NCBI RefSeq assembly: GCF_020544405.1
Contig: NZ_CP065410.1
Coordinates: 3,348,001-3,412,000, forward strand
Length of the DNA: 64,000 nt
Direction: 5' to 3'
From: Pseudomonas sp. IAC-BECa141
Lineage (GTDB): Bacteria > Pseudomonadota > Gammaproteobacteria > Pseudomonadales > Pseudomonadaceae
This document shows, one piece after another, positions 25,296-38,231 of the stretch; positions within the stretch are counted from its first letter, which is position 1, and each line of letters begins with the position of its first letter. The position numbers were made by a program, and so were the translations under genes. The notes below the pieces were generated by a model. That model was not told the origin of the DNA and made no database searches. It worked only from the letters and a program-made list of their open reading frames with translations.

Positions 25296-27590
25296 TCAAA
25301 GATTCTCGTACCGGTTCATATCCAGCACGCCCTCTTCCACCGGCTCGGTCTCGTGGATGTACTGGCTCAAGTCGTGGAAATAGAACCAGAACTGCGGATG
25401 ACTGCGGCGGATGCCCCAACGTTCGACGATCTTCTCGAATTGCGGCGCATCCTTCGCGTTTTCCATGGCATCGACAAACGCCGCCACCTGATCAGCCGGG
25501 ATGTTGAACATGAAGTTCGGGTAGCTGCTGAGCACACCCGGATAGATCGTCAGCGTGTCCAGCCCCGGTTGATAGCGCAGCGATTCACCGAGCAGGAACG
25601 CCACGTTGCTGTGGGCGCGGTTGCGCATAAGGCTGTAGACCTCGCGTTTGCCGCTGCGGGTTTCAACCCGAAGCATGGTCGCTTCCGGCAATTGATCGAT
25701 CACTTTCAAGCCAGCCGCCGGGCGTGAAGTCAGGCGGCTCAGCGCCTGTTCGGCGTTTTGCAGGGCCGGGTCGATGTTCGGACGCGAGCAATAGGCGTCT
25801 GCGCAGCGGTTGATCGGATCCGGATGCGCGTTGAGGTCGCCATAGCGCGCCAGCAATTGCATGGCGAAATCGTGTTTCGGGTCTTTCTCGTCGAGCTTCA
25901 GCGCGGTCGGCTTGTCGTCATCGATGGCTTCGTAATCGAGCCACATCTTGAACTGGCCGCTGCTCTGGTACCAATCGTCGAGGTAGCCCTCGCGAGAATC
26001 GGCGGGCATCAGACGCAGGAAGTTCTGCTCGGCGCCGTTGCGGATCAGGTCGAAATACAAGCGGGTTTGCGCCTGATGGGAGACGTTGCCGAACACATCG
26101 AAATTCACCGCCAACTGGTAATAGGTGCGCTCCAGCAGCGGATAGTCGAACAGCCACATCGTCTGCGGCACTTCGCCGATCAGGCCCTTGGTCACCGAGG
26201 CGCTGTCGAAGTGACGGAAGATGCTGAGCAAGGCGTTGTCGTTGCCGGCCCACAGGGTCGACCAGCTCGGTGCCGGCAGGTCGGCGTAGCTGTCACGGCG
26301 CAGGGCTTCGTATTTGTTTCGCTTGTTGCGGTAGTTGTGCCACAGGCTCAGCACGCTGCCGACATCGTCGTTCTGCCCCGGCATGGCCAGCAACGGCGTG
26401 GCCTGGCCGCGATAGTTCGGGTCGGTGATGTACAGGTCGTGTTCCGGCGCCTGGAACAGCGCCCAGAAGTTGTCGCGGATCACGTCGGTTGCGATCTGCC
26501 CGCGGCATACCGGCCCGCGAATGAATGTACGCACGAAGTATTCGGCGTTATCGAGCATGAACTGATAGCGCGCCTGCGCCGGAATCGCCTCAAAGGTCGC
26601 GAACGGGTTGGCCCGGCTCTGCGGTCCGTAGCCCGGCAAGGCATTGACCTGCCAGTGGCCGTTGTAGAACAGGCTTTTGACCCGCGCCATCTTCGCCGCG
26701 CTCAGCGGATAAGTGATGTGGGTCTTGTGCACGATCACGCCCTGCACCGGCCACAGGCGGTAGTAAACCTGGGTACCCGGATCGTCGTTCGGGCGACGCG
26801 TGGCAATCAGATCGATCGGCTTCCCCGTCGGTGTGCGCGAACGCACCCACTGGAAGTAATGCCCCGGCTCGCCGTCCTTGAAATAGATATGCGCCAGGAA
26901 CCAGTGCTCGAACAGCCAGCGCCCGACCAGGCTTTCCCGCGCGCCGGGCTGGTTGAGCAGGTTTTCCCACTGAACGATCTGCAACGCCTCTTTGGCGCTC
27001 GGCGCCAGGCCTTGCTCATCGATCGGCGCACCGGACGCCAACCAACGTTGCAACGTCTGATATTGCTGATCGGTCAGGCCGGTCACCGCCAGCGGCATGC
27101 CCTCTTTCGGATGGGCGCTGGCATAACCGTCGAACTCGGCGGGCATCGCGCACAGGTTCTCGCGATTGAGCCCCAGCACGATGTCTTCCGGCAGTTTGGC
27201 GTTGGGCGTCAGCGGCGTTTTGTGCCCCAGCTCCAGCATGCGCGCCATCAGCGCGGCCTGACTGCCTTGAGCATCGAGTACGGAATAGAAATCTTTCTGC
27301 TGCCAGGCACGTTTGCCAAAGGCGTCATAGAACAGCCGCGTGGTCGGTGCCGCCTGGGTGCGTTCGCCATCATAGACCGGCATCTTGCTCGCACCACGGG
27401 CAGCGCCCTCGCCGCTGCCCAGATTGAGCTGGCAGGCGGAGTCGTAGCACGCATGGCAGGCCACGCACTTCTCGGTGAAGATCGGCTGGATATCGCGAGT
27501 GTAAGAAATAGCGGGAGAAACGGCAGGACTTTGCGCCGCCGCGCCAAAGCTTAAAAACAGCAATGCAATGCTGATGACGCGGTACGACAT
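25296..27590 (-). CDS. cti: Periplasmic fatty acid cis/trans isomerase
   Basis: A 764-residue periplasmic, cytochrome c-type enzyme that converts cis to trans unsaturated fatty acids in membrane phospholipids, a rapid response of pseudomonads to solvents and heat. It has a signal peptide (MSYRVISIALLFLSFGAAAQ) and a single heme motif CVACH at residues 42-46, within CVACHACYDSACQLNLGS as in known Cti proteins. The C-terminus (RWGIRRSHPQFWFYFHDLSQY) is also typical. The ATG at 27590 was chosen since it begins the signal peptide; the frame is open 30 codons upstream. The nearest divergent gene is metH, and the 159 bases between probably hold both promoters. Confidence 0.94.
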   Translation of the reverse strand: MSYRVISIALLFLSFGAAAQSPAVSPAISYTRDIQPIFTEKCVACHACYDSACQLNLGSGEGAARGASKMPVYDGERTQAAPTTRLFYDAFGKRAWQQKDFYSVLDAQGSQAALMARMLELGHKTPLTPNAKLPEDIVLGLNRENLCAMPAEFDGYASAHPKEGMPLAVTGLTDQQYQTLQRWLASGAPIDEQGLAPSAKEALQIVQWENLLNQPGARESLVGRWLFEHWFLAHIYFKDGEPGHYFQWVRSRTPTGKPIDLIATRRPNDDPGTQVYYRLWPVQGVIVHKTHITYPLSAAKMARVKSLFYNGHWQVNALPGYGPQSRANPFATFEAIPAQARYQFMLDNAEYFVRTFIRGPVCRGQIATDVIRDNFWALFQAPEHDLYITDPNYRGQATPLLAMPGQNDDVGSVLSLWHNYRNKRNKYEALRRDSYADLPAPSWSTLWAGNDNALLSIFRHFDSASVTKGLIGEVPQTMWLFDYPLLERTYYQLAVNFDVFGNVSHQAQTRLYFDLIRNGAEQNFLRLMPADSREGYLDDWYQSSGQFKMWLDYEAIDDDKPTALKLDEKDPKHDFAMQLLARYGDLNAHPDPINRCADAYCSRPNIDPALQNAEQALSRLTSRPAAGLKVIDQLPEATMLRVETRSGKREVYSLMRNRAHSNVAFLLGESLRYQPGLDTLTIYPGVLSSYPNFMFNIPADQVAAFVDAMENAKDAPQFEKIVERWGIRRSHPQFWFYFHDLSQYIHETEPVEEGVLDMNRYENL

Positions 27591-27749
27591 GTCCCTGATC
27601 CTGATCCAGAAGAAAAACGCCGCGATTCTACCGTTATGACGACCGTACCAACATGAGCGATATTCATGCAAAAGCGCCACATGCTCTAAAACCGCACAGG
27701 TTTGTTATGATCCCGGCCCTTCGTCATGGTCTTTTTCCGAGTAGTCCCA

Positions 27750-31460
<3,711 letters not shown>

Positions 31461-31464
31461 ACAA

Positions 31465-34400
31465 TCAGTGCTGATCAGCCCCTCCGGAAGAGGAGGAACC
31501 ACCGGGTTCCTCCCAGTCCGTGTCTGCCATCCACTGTTCAAGCGTCTCCCGGGTAATACCCAGTGCCGACTGGTAGCCCGTACGATCAAAATAGTCACGG
31601 ATCCGTTGCAGACTGGCAGTCGACAGTGAGCGATAGTTTCCGGATAAACGGGTGTCGAGCAGCAGCTCGTCATGATTGCCGTCAAAGAGCTGCTCCGGAA
31701 TATCCCTGATCGAATTGCCCAACAATCTCAGTGTGCGCAAGTGTTCGGCCTGTAAAACTTGTGCCGGCCATTCCCTCAGGTCGTTACCGCTCAAATGCAG
31801 CGCTTCGAGCCAGGGCGGGATCGCTTCGTTGAAGTAGCGGATCCGGTTGTGGTTCAACTCCAGCAGTTCCAACCCCTCAAGAGACGCTGCACTGAAGGCT
31901 CTGAAATGGTTGAGGTTCAGGCGCAAGCGCTTGAGATGGTTCAGCGAACCTAATAATTGCTCGGCTGCATGAGCGTCATGCAACCGATTGGCGGACAAAT
32001 CCAGTTGCTCCAGTCGCTCCATATCGCCAATGGCTTGCGGCAGGTCTCGCAGCGCGTTGGCGGCCAGATCCAGGGTTTCCACTTGATTGAATGACGTGAG
32101 AAACCCTTGCAGTCCCTGCTCGCTCAGCTCCAGCCCCCTGAGGTTCAGACCCTTTACATGAGGAAAGGCTTCCGGCAGGTCGGGCAACGCCCCCACTCCG
32201 GGAATACCCTCCAGATCCAGCACATAGTCGGTTACGCCGGCCTCGCCAAACAGGCCCATTTGCCAGCACTCCATGATTCTGTGCGCCGCCTGCGCCCGGC
32301 CTTTCGAGGAAATCCGCGGCTGCCTGAAACGCATGTCGACACTGCGTCGCACGAAGATCCAGCCATTGAGCTCGCGCGTCAGCGCTTCGAACCGTTGGTT
32401 CCAGTCATTGATACGAGCATTGACTTGCGCGTCGGTAGCCCCGAAGCGCAGGTACTCGACCACGTCAATCGCGTCCTCCTCCGACAGACCGGGAATCACC
32501 CGCTGCAAGCGGCTGATGAAGGAAGAAAGACTTTCTTCGGCAGGCGGCGCCGGTGGCAACTGCAACAACCGCGATGCCACACGGGATCCGGTCTCCATGG
32601 GTTGCGCGCTCCTGTCGGGCAGGGGTTCAGCGGCAAATCTCGCCAGTGCTCCCTCCGGCAGCCCCAGCGTCGACTCGACCCGGGACCGGGCCGCCTGCAG
32701 CTGAATTTGTGTGTCTGGCCCAAGGGGAGCCCCCGTCAGAAGCATGTTGATCAGCAGGTCATCACGGGCCAGAGCCTGCGGAGGCAGCGAGGTAACGCGG
32801 GTGTTTCGCAAATCCAGCCAGCGCAACGCCTGAAGGTCCTCGGCGCCCCGTGGCCACTGCTGCAACTGCGTGCCTTCAAGGCTCAGCGCCTTCAAGTTCG
32901 GCATGCTCGACATATCCAACCTGTAAATCGGATTGCCGGACAGGTCGAGTTCGACCAGTCTGGCGCGGATATCCGTCGGGATCGGGTTGGTTGTCAGCGC
33001 ACAGTCACTGAGGTCGAGATATCGAACCTCGGGAAAAGCGCGGAGGAAATTGCGGATCTGACCTGTTTCCGACCGACGCGATTGCACAAGCAGGGACTTG
33101 ACGTGGGGAAAGCTCGCCGACAGCGACGGCAGCGGATCATCGCAGACCCAGACAAATTGGTCGTAGCCGCGATTGCTCGCAGCCAAGGGGGCTTCACGCC
33201 AGCAGCGTTTCAAGTCATGCGCGGCTCTCAAACGTTCTTCAAGGCCGGGGCCGGGGGCCGCCCAGTGATCGAGGGTCGATTCAAGGCGTTCCCATTCCTG
33301 AGCACGCTCGTTGAGCCACTGCATGATCTGAACATCACTTTGCCCCTCTCGCATCGCTCGCAGCACAACTCCGTTGGCCTGTCTGAAATCCAGATTTGGA
33401 TAGAGTTCCAGCACTTGCACCGCGAGTGAAGTGTTGATCCCCGGGCGCCCCAGCGCGCCCTCGCCACTGGCGAGATACCCAAATCGACGATTCTTGAGGC
33501 GTATCGGAGGTTGGTACGTACGGTTGCTCGGACTTGAGAGGGCCACGGCCGTACGAACCTGCTCAGGATGCGCGGTTGCATAGTCGATGATTGCCCGCTG
33601 CAAGCGAGCGCTGCTTTCACTTCCAGACAGCCCCAGAGCTTGACTGGCTTCCTGTGGCAAGGCGCGCATGAGCGAGGGAAAAAAGGTATCGAGCTGGCCG
33701 TTCTGCGTCCATCCATGGTCACTGAATGCCTGAAACAGCGGCCCTTGCTTGACCACGCACACCCGGTTCGTGACCGACTGGCCGCCAATCGCCTCCAGCA
33801 ACGGCCCGTGAATGTGTGAATCACGAAGTTCAAGCCGCACATCGTCCGGCCAGCCCGGCAACTTTTCGAGTAATCGCAAGGCCAGCCGGCAGCTGTCGAG
33901 GGAGGGATGCTCTTGATGCAGGCCGGCATAGGTTCGGGCCGCCCTTCCCTGTCCGGCGTACCAGCGTGCCTCCTCCAGCAGGCGGCGCGGCACTGAAGTC
34001 GACGTTTGCAAAGCCGCCAGTGATTCCGCGTCTGCATGGGCAAGAACTTCCCGGCCAGCGTTTTCACCGAGCCCCGGACATACCCGTTGCAGTTTGAGGA
34101 GCCGTGCATCCGGTGTGGCGGTTTGACGTTGCGCGTCGAACAGTTGCAACGCATCGGCCAGTTCAGGCGGTGGCGGCAGGTTGTCCACGTGCATTCTGCG
34201 CAAGCTGTCGTCACTGACTGCGCCAATGTCGGCGATGGCCAGCAATTGTTCGTCGGTCAGCATTTCGGTGCTGTGACCGATCCGGCGCAAAAGTGTCAAG
34301 CGATCCCAGGACAACGGGCGCTCCAGCGTGGATCGCCAGGCGCCGGCACCGTTGTGGCTCAGTATCGGCTGATAGGCATCAGGATCACGGGGATGCCTGA

Positions 34401-36249
34401 TACGCCAGCGCAGGGATGCCCTGTCCCAGTTCTTTTCGTAGACCCGGCCCTGCAACCGGATCCAGGCTCGTTCCTGTGCAATGAATTGGCCCTGAGCATT
34501 AGGCCCGCCCTGGGGAAGCTGTTCAACAGGGCTTTCATAGACCGTCAGATCCGGGTTCCACAACCGTGTTTGACCGTCAGCCAATGTGACTGGCCGCAGT
34601 TTTTCTATGACCGGCGCAGCCGTGGCCGGCTTGAGGCGGGACAGGACTTTACCGGCGCCAGCGAGCAAACCGAACAGAGCCAGGTTCTCCGCAACATCGA
34701 TCAGGTGCGCCTTGGCGGCCCTGCGATCGCCTTCGCTCCACTCGATGACGCCTTCAATGGATTCCTCCAGCAACTGGCCAACCATCACCGCCGTCATGAT
34801 CTCACCCAGCACCGGTACAAAACCCGCTGCGGTGGTCAACACCAGCATGCCGATGTTCAGTAATGTCGCGAGTTTCCTGCTGCGTACCTTTTCGTCGACA
34901 TCTGCCGTGGGCACGGCGTGACTGCGGGCATCGGCAATGGTCCGCTCACGGTGCCGTTCAAAGAGATAGTTCCACAGATCGACATTTTCAGAGGTGGGAT
35001 TATCGCCCTCCCGTGGAATAACGGTGGGGGCCAGAAAAGGGTCATCCTCGGGGGACTTTGTCTCCACGGCGGGAGGCCTGTTATGAATGCGCCAGAGGCC
35101 CCCGAAAGGATTGAGGAGTGCGATGGCATCAGCGGAAAAATGAGCCGTGGACGATGAGTCGTGCAAGAAACGGCTGAAATAGTCCCCACGATCCGCATAC
35201 GCCACGAAACGACTGAAAAACCGCTGATAGGCCGTCGGCACCGTATCTTCAGACGACAAGCCGTCGCGTTCAGTGAATCTTCGTTTGAACATCGCCTCCA
35301 TTTGTCTGCGGGTATAACGCTTCAACGGGTGATAAGGGTCATGGGGAATGTAGAGCAGTAGATCATCGGTATAACGCTCGTCTTCACTGATCGAAAAACA
35401 GACGCAGCCTGTCATTCGATGCTTCATGAGGCTCAGATCGTGAAACCAGACGTTCTTGCGGCCCAGACGCGGATGAAGGTCTCCATCGATGACCGACAGG
35501 ATCATCGTGTAATCCTCGGGTTCAATATCCCCACAGGACAACGCGTACTGCGCAGCAGCGTGCAGATCGGCTTTGGCAGCGCCGATGAATGTCTCACGCA
35601 GTGCCGTTGCGGCCTGCGCATCTTTGGAATCAAAAAAATTCTTGAGATAGGCCTGATACTTCGCACCGATATCCAGCGAACGGCATAAAGCCGTGAATCG
35701 AGTGACGGTCATCGGCGTTGTCAGGGGCAGCAACTCTCCGGGTTTCCTCCGTTCGACCAGAAAACCGGAAGAACGGTGAAAGGCCCCCGGTTCGCATTCC
35801 GAGTCTTCGAAGTTATGCAGGGCCGCCTGCAGTAACGAAAGTGTGGAGACTTCATAAACCCCCACTTCAATCGAGAAAATACCGGCCTCGACAGCTTTGT
35901 TCAGGCGCAGATAGATCGTTTTGACATCCATTTCGATGCCGAACTCGTCTCGTAACGCTTCAATCAGCAGAGGCTCGGCAAACGTGTCGATGTCCTGCAG
36001 GGATGACAGTTGTCTGTCCAGCCGGGACTGGGCGACAAAGCTGGCGGTAAACCCGTCATTCAGGGCTCGACGCTGCGCCCGGGTGGCTTGCCGATAGCCA
36101 GGCGGCAGCGTCGCACGGGCGCTTTTGAGTTCTGCGCGGCGCTGCGCGGTGGCGTCCGTCAACCAATCGGGAATGGCCTGTTCGAGAAATGCACCGTGGA
36201 TGCTCTGTGAGGCGGCTGGCTTCATTCCGGTAGCCGGGATCGATGACAT
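31465..36249 (-). CDS. DUF6543 / leucine-rich repeat toxin-like protein without NEL domain
   Basis: A 1,594-residue protein. The N-terminal half resembles the DUF6543 (dermonecrotic toxin-type) region of large Pseudomonas LRR proteins, with a hydrophobic hairpin near residues 460-540 (FVPVLGEIMTAVMVGQLLEE; LALFGLLAGAGKVL). Two leucine-rich repeat blocks follow, at about 1,045-1,165 and 1,370-1,540. Each is preceded by a similar linker (about 945 and 1,248), so the module is internally duplicated. The C-terminus is a short acidic, serine/glycine-rich tail, and the NEL ubiquitin ligase domain of the related gene at 40.4-45.3 kb is absent. There is no signal peptide. The ATG at 36249 follows AGGAGAAG. 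It converges on metH with a four-base gap. A role as an effector or toxin is inferred from family. Confidence 0.82.
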   Translation of the reverse strand: MSSIPATGMKPAASQSIHGAFLEQAIPDWLTDATAQRRAELKSARATLPPGYRQATRAQRRALNDGFTASFVAQSRLDRQLSSLQDIDTFAEPLLIEALRDEFGIEMDVKTIYLRLNKAVEAGIFSIEVGVYEVSTLSLLQAALHNFEDSECEPGAFHRSSGFLVERRKPGELLPLTTPMTVTRFTALCRSLDIGAKYQAYLKNFFDSKDAQAATALRETFIGAAKADLHAAAQYALSCGDIEPEDYTMILSVIDGDLHPRLGRKNVWFHDLSLMKHRMTGCVCFSISEDERYTDDLLLYIPHDPYHPLKRYTRRQMEAMFKRRFTERDGLSSEDTVPTAYQRFFSRFVAYADRGDYFSRFLHDSSSTAHFSADAIALLNPFGGLWRIHNRPPAVETKSPEDDPFLAPTVIPREGDNPTSENVDLWNYLFERHRERTIADARSHAVPTADVDEKVRSRKLATLLNIGMLVLTTAAGFVPVLGEIMTAVMVGQLLEESIEGVIEWSEGDRRAAKAHLIDVAENLALFGLLAGAGKVLSRLKPATAAPVIEKLRPVTLADGQTRLWNPDLTVYESPVEQLPQGGPNAQGQFIAQERAWIRLQGRVYEKNWDRASLRWRIRHPRDPDAYQPILSHNGAGAWRSTLERPLSWDRLTLLRRIGHSTEMLTDEQLLAIADIGAVSDDSLRRMHVDNLPPPPELADALQLFDAQRQTATPDARLLKLQRVCPGLGENAGREVLAHADAESLAALQTSTSVPRRLLEEARWYAGQGRAARTYAGLHQEHPSLDSCRLALRLLEKLPGWPDDVRLELRDSHIHGPLLEAIGGQSVTNRVCVVKQGPLFQAFSDHGWTQNGQLDTFFPSLMRALPQEASQALGLSGSESSARLQRAIIDYATAHPEQVRTAVALSSPSNRTYQPPIRLKNRRFGYLASGEGALGRPGINTSLAVQVLELYPNLDFRQANGVVLRAMREGQSDVQIMQWLNERAQEWERLESTLDHWAAPGPGLEERLRAAHDLKRCWREAPLAASNRGYDQFVWVCDDPLPSLSASFPHVKSLLVQSRRSETGQIRNFLRAFPEVRYLDLSDCALTTNPIPTDIRARLVELDLSGNPIYRLDMSSMPNLKALSLEGTQLQQWPRGAEDLQALRWLDLRNTRVTSLPPQALARDDLLINMLLTGAPLGPDTQIQLQAARSRVESTLGLPEGALARFAAEPLPDRSAQPMETGSRVASRLLQLPPAPPAEESLSSFISRLQRVIPGLSEEDAIDVVEYLRFGATDAQVNARINDWNQRFEALTRELNGWIFVRRSVDMRFRQPRISSKGRAQAAHRIMECWQMGLFGEAGVTDYVLDLEGIPGVGALPDLPEAFPHVKGLNLRGLELSEQGLQGFLTSFNQVETLDLAANALRDLPQAIGDMERLEQLDLSANRLHDAHAAEQLLGSLNHLKRLRLNLNHFRAFSAASLEGLELLELNHNRIRYFNEAIPPWLEALHLSGNDLREWPAQVLQAEHLRTLRLLGNSIRDIPEQLFDGNHDELLLDTRLSGNYRSLSTASLQRIRDYFDRTGYQSALGITRETLEQWMADTDWEEPGGSSSSGGADQH

Positions 36250-36407
36250 AACGCTTCTCCTGTGAAAGTGAAGCATCAGCACACCATTTCGAAGGCGGCC
36301 AGCCGTGGTAGATAGTTATGTCGGCGTCAGCGAGGGGTTTCCAATGGTTTCTCGCGCAGCCAGCCGATTGACTATGCTCAATAGGCACACTTTAAGACGA
36401 GGGATGT

Positions 36408-36626
36408 ATGGACGATCCAGTCGACAACAAGCCACCGACCTTCTGGCAGATGCTGCACAGCGTCATGGCAGCGGCGTTCGGGGTGCAGAGCGGCAAGAAC
36501 CGGGCAAGGGACTTCACCCATGGAAAGCCCAGCCACTTCATCTTCCTGGGCATCGCGTTCACGGCGGTGTTCGCCCTGACGCTGTTCGGCATCGTGCAAC
36601 TGGTGGTGCATCTGGCGGGCGTCTGA
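36408..36626 (+). CDS. DUF2970 small membrane protein
   Basis: A 72-residue protein with the DUF2970 pattern: an N-terminal WQMLHSVMAAAFGVQSGKNRARDF amphipathic stretch, the conserved HGKPSHFIFLGI, and one C-terminal transmembrane helix (residues about 46-70). The function of the family is unknown. GAGGGATG precedes the ATG. It converges on the periplasmic binding protein gene with six bases between the stops. Confidence 0.83.
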   Translation: MDDPVDNKPPTFWQMLHSVMAAAFGVQSGKNRARDFTHGKPSHFIFLGIAFTAVFALTLFGIVQLVVHLAGV

Positions 36627-36632
36627 TCTGCG

Positions 36633-37706
36633 TCAGTGCATCAGGGTCTGCAGGTTGAACGGATAGCGATACGAAACCGGACGGCCCTTCGCCGACAGTT
36701 TGCGAAAGTGCACGCCGTAGTCTGGCGAGGCGCCCATGGCAAGAATTCGGCGGGCATGATCCCTGTCGATCAGTTGTAACAAAGGAATCTGCCGGTCACG
36801 ACCGCCATATTGGTTCAGATCGACGCCTTGCGCGTGATCGTGCAACTCGACAAGCGCCCAGCCGCCCAGAGTGAAATGGCCGCCGAGCAAGGCGCTCAAG
36901 CGCCCATCCACTACCGCCTGCAAAGCTTTGGCCGAGGTATTGACCGCGCTGAACAATACGTCCTTGCCCGGTACTTTGCCGGCCTCGGAAACGGCGCGCA
37001 TCGCACCGAAGGCCATTTCATCGTTGGCCGCCCACACCAACGAAACGTCGGGATAACGGACCAGCAACTGTCTGGCCTGCTCGTAGGCCCGTTGCTGCGT
37101 CCAGCCACCGTAGACCAGTTGTCGCAGACGCACCTGAGGGTGCTCGGCCAGCGCCCGCTGCATGCCCTTTTCGCGCAGTTGCGCCGAAGGGGTGATTTTC
37201 AGACCGGAAAAGGCCAGCAGATCAATGCTTTCACCGGGCGCCACGGGTGGATGCAAGCGAATCAGCTCCTTCATCATCAGATAGCCGCCCTCTTCATCGT
37301 TGGGCACCAGGCTGCCGATATGATCAGCACGATCTGCCATCAGCGCCTTCTGGCTGGGCGTGAGTGCCGAGTTGACAATAAAGAGCTTCACGCCGCTGCC
37401 ATTGGCCATGCGCAGGATCTGCGGCGCCACGTACTGTTCGTTGACGAACACCAGATAGTCCGGGCGATCTGGCCCTTGCAGGGCCAGGCGCGCCTGGGCC
37501 AGGGTCAGTTCGGGATTGCGCTGGGCGTAAAGGATGCGCAAGTCCACACCCAGATCCCGGGCAGCGGCCTGCATGAACTGCGAGTAGCTGAGCCAGAACG
37601 TTTCCTGAGTCGAGCCCGGATTCAGGAACAGCACCGACTCCGCACGCGCGCAGGTAGCGAAAACCGCGCCGAACAGGAGCAGGCTGATGTGGAGAAGCTT
37701 GAACAT
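36633..37706 (-). CDS. Periplasmic sugar-type substrate-binding protein
   Basis: A 357-residue protein with a signal peptide (MFKLLHISLLLFGAVFATCARA) and the two-lobed fold of ribose-type binding proteins: VLFLNPGSTQETFW, DYLVFVNEQYVAPQIL, and VSLVWAANDEMAFGAMRAV near residue 225. No permease or ATPase gene is adjacent, so it may feed a transporter elsewhere or act as the sensory partner of a chemoreceptor or kinase, as some family members do. The ATG at 37706 was chosen because it starts the signal peptide; the frame is open 62 codons further upstream without matching sequence. Confidence 0.85.
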   Translation of the reverse strand: MFKLLHISLLLFGAVFATCARAESVLFLNPGSTQETFWLSYSQFMQAAARDLGVDLRILYAQRNPELTLAQARLALQGPDRPDYLVFVNEQYVAPQILRMANGSGVKLFIVNSALTPSQKALMADRADHIGSLVPNDEEGGYLMMKELIRLHPPVAPGESIDLLAFSGLKITPSAQLREKGMQRALAEHPQVRLRQLVYGGWTQQRAYEQARQLLVRYPDVSLVWAANDEMAFGAMRAVSEAGKVPGKDVLFSAVNTSAKALQAVVDGRLSALLGGHFTLGGWALVELHDHAQGVDLNQYGGRDRQIPLLQLIDRDHARRILAMGASPDYGVHFRKLSAKGRPVSYRYPFNLQTLMH

Positions 37707-37825
37707 GAAACATCCGGGCCCAGGGAAAAATGGCCGCGCATTATAGCCATTGATCGCCTGACCTTTGGCGCTTGATCCCGCCTTTTGTCCGACAATCGTC
37801 GCAAGCGGGGCCCGGACGAGTCGTT

Positions 37826-37939
37826 TTACTGATGGCTGACCCAGAACACCGCTGTTCCAACGACCAGAATGATCAGGAACAGAATGGCCCATGCATCGAC
37901 GCTGCTATCGCTTTTCCTTGCCTTGGTTGGGTTGCTCAT
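37826..37939 (-). CDS. Small single-helix membrane protein
   Basis: A 37-residue protein with a charged N-terminus (MSNPTKARKSDSSVD), then one transmembrane helix (AWAILFLIILVVGTAVFWVS). A good ribosome-binding site (AGAGGCG) lies seven bases before the ATG. Function unknown. It sits alone between the binding protein gene and the cysI promoter region. Confidence 0.6.
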   Translation of the reverse strand: MSNPTKARKSDSSVDAWAILFLIILVVGTAVFWVSHQ

Positions 37940-38084
37940 TGCATCGCCTCTTGTCGGTTTTGTCGGTGATTGCAGAAAGACTCGACCACAGTTAAGACGA
38001 TGATTGACCGCACGACAAATGTGGGTTAGTTGACAGTAATTCTCGTTAGGCGATTTGGTTCTTTCCATATACTCAAACATCACT

Positions 38085-38112
38085 TTTGCGCATAACTGCA
38101 AACGGGTATATT
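38085..38112 (+). promoter_or_regulatory. Possible cysI promoter
   Basis: TTTGCG (38085-38090) and TATATT (38107-38112) are separated by 16 bases and lie 120 bases before the cysI start, in a locally AT-richer stretch. CATAACTGC inside the spacer resembles part of CysB-bound sequences, but CysB sites are too degenerate for a firm call. The remaining upstream sequence to 37940 shows no further gene. Confidence 0.35.
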
Positions 38113-38231
38113 GCCCCGGCTCCGTCAAGGAGTGCGCGGCCGTGCGCGCAGAATTGCAGAGGAACCATCGGACTCCAGCAAGCGAAAACGCAGCGTTTTC
38201 CGAGTGGCCCAAGCCTGAGAACAGGACTTAT

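Noticed and set aside
27600..27749. SAH or cobalamin riboswitch in the metH leader
   Set aside because: The leader is short and shows neither the cobalamin aptamer core nor a convincing SAH aptamer.
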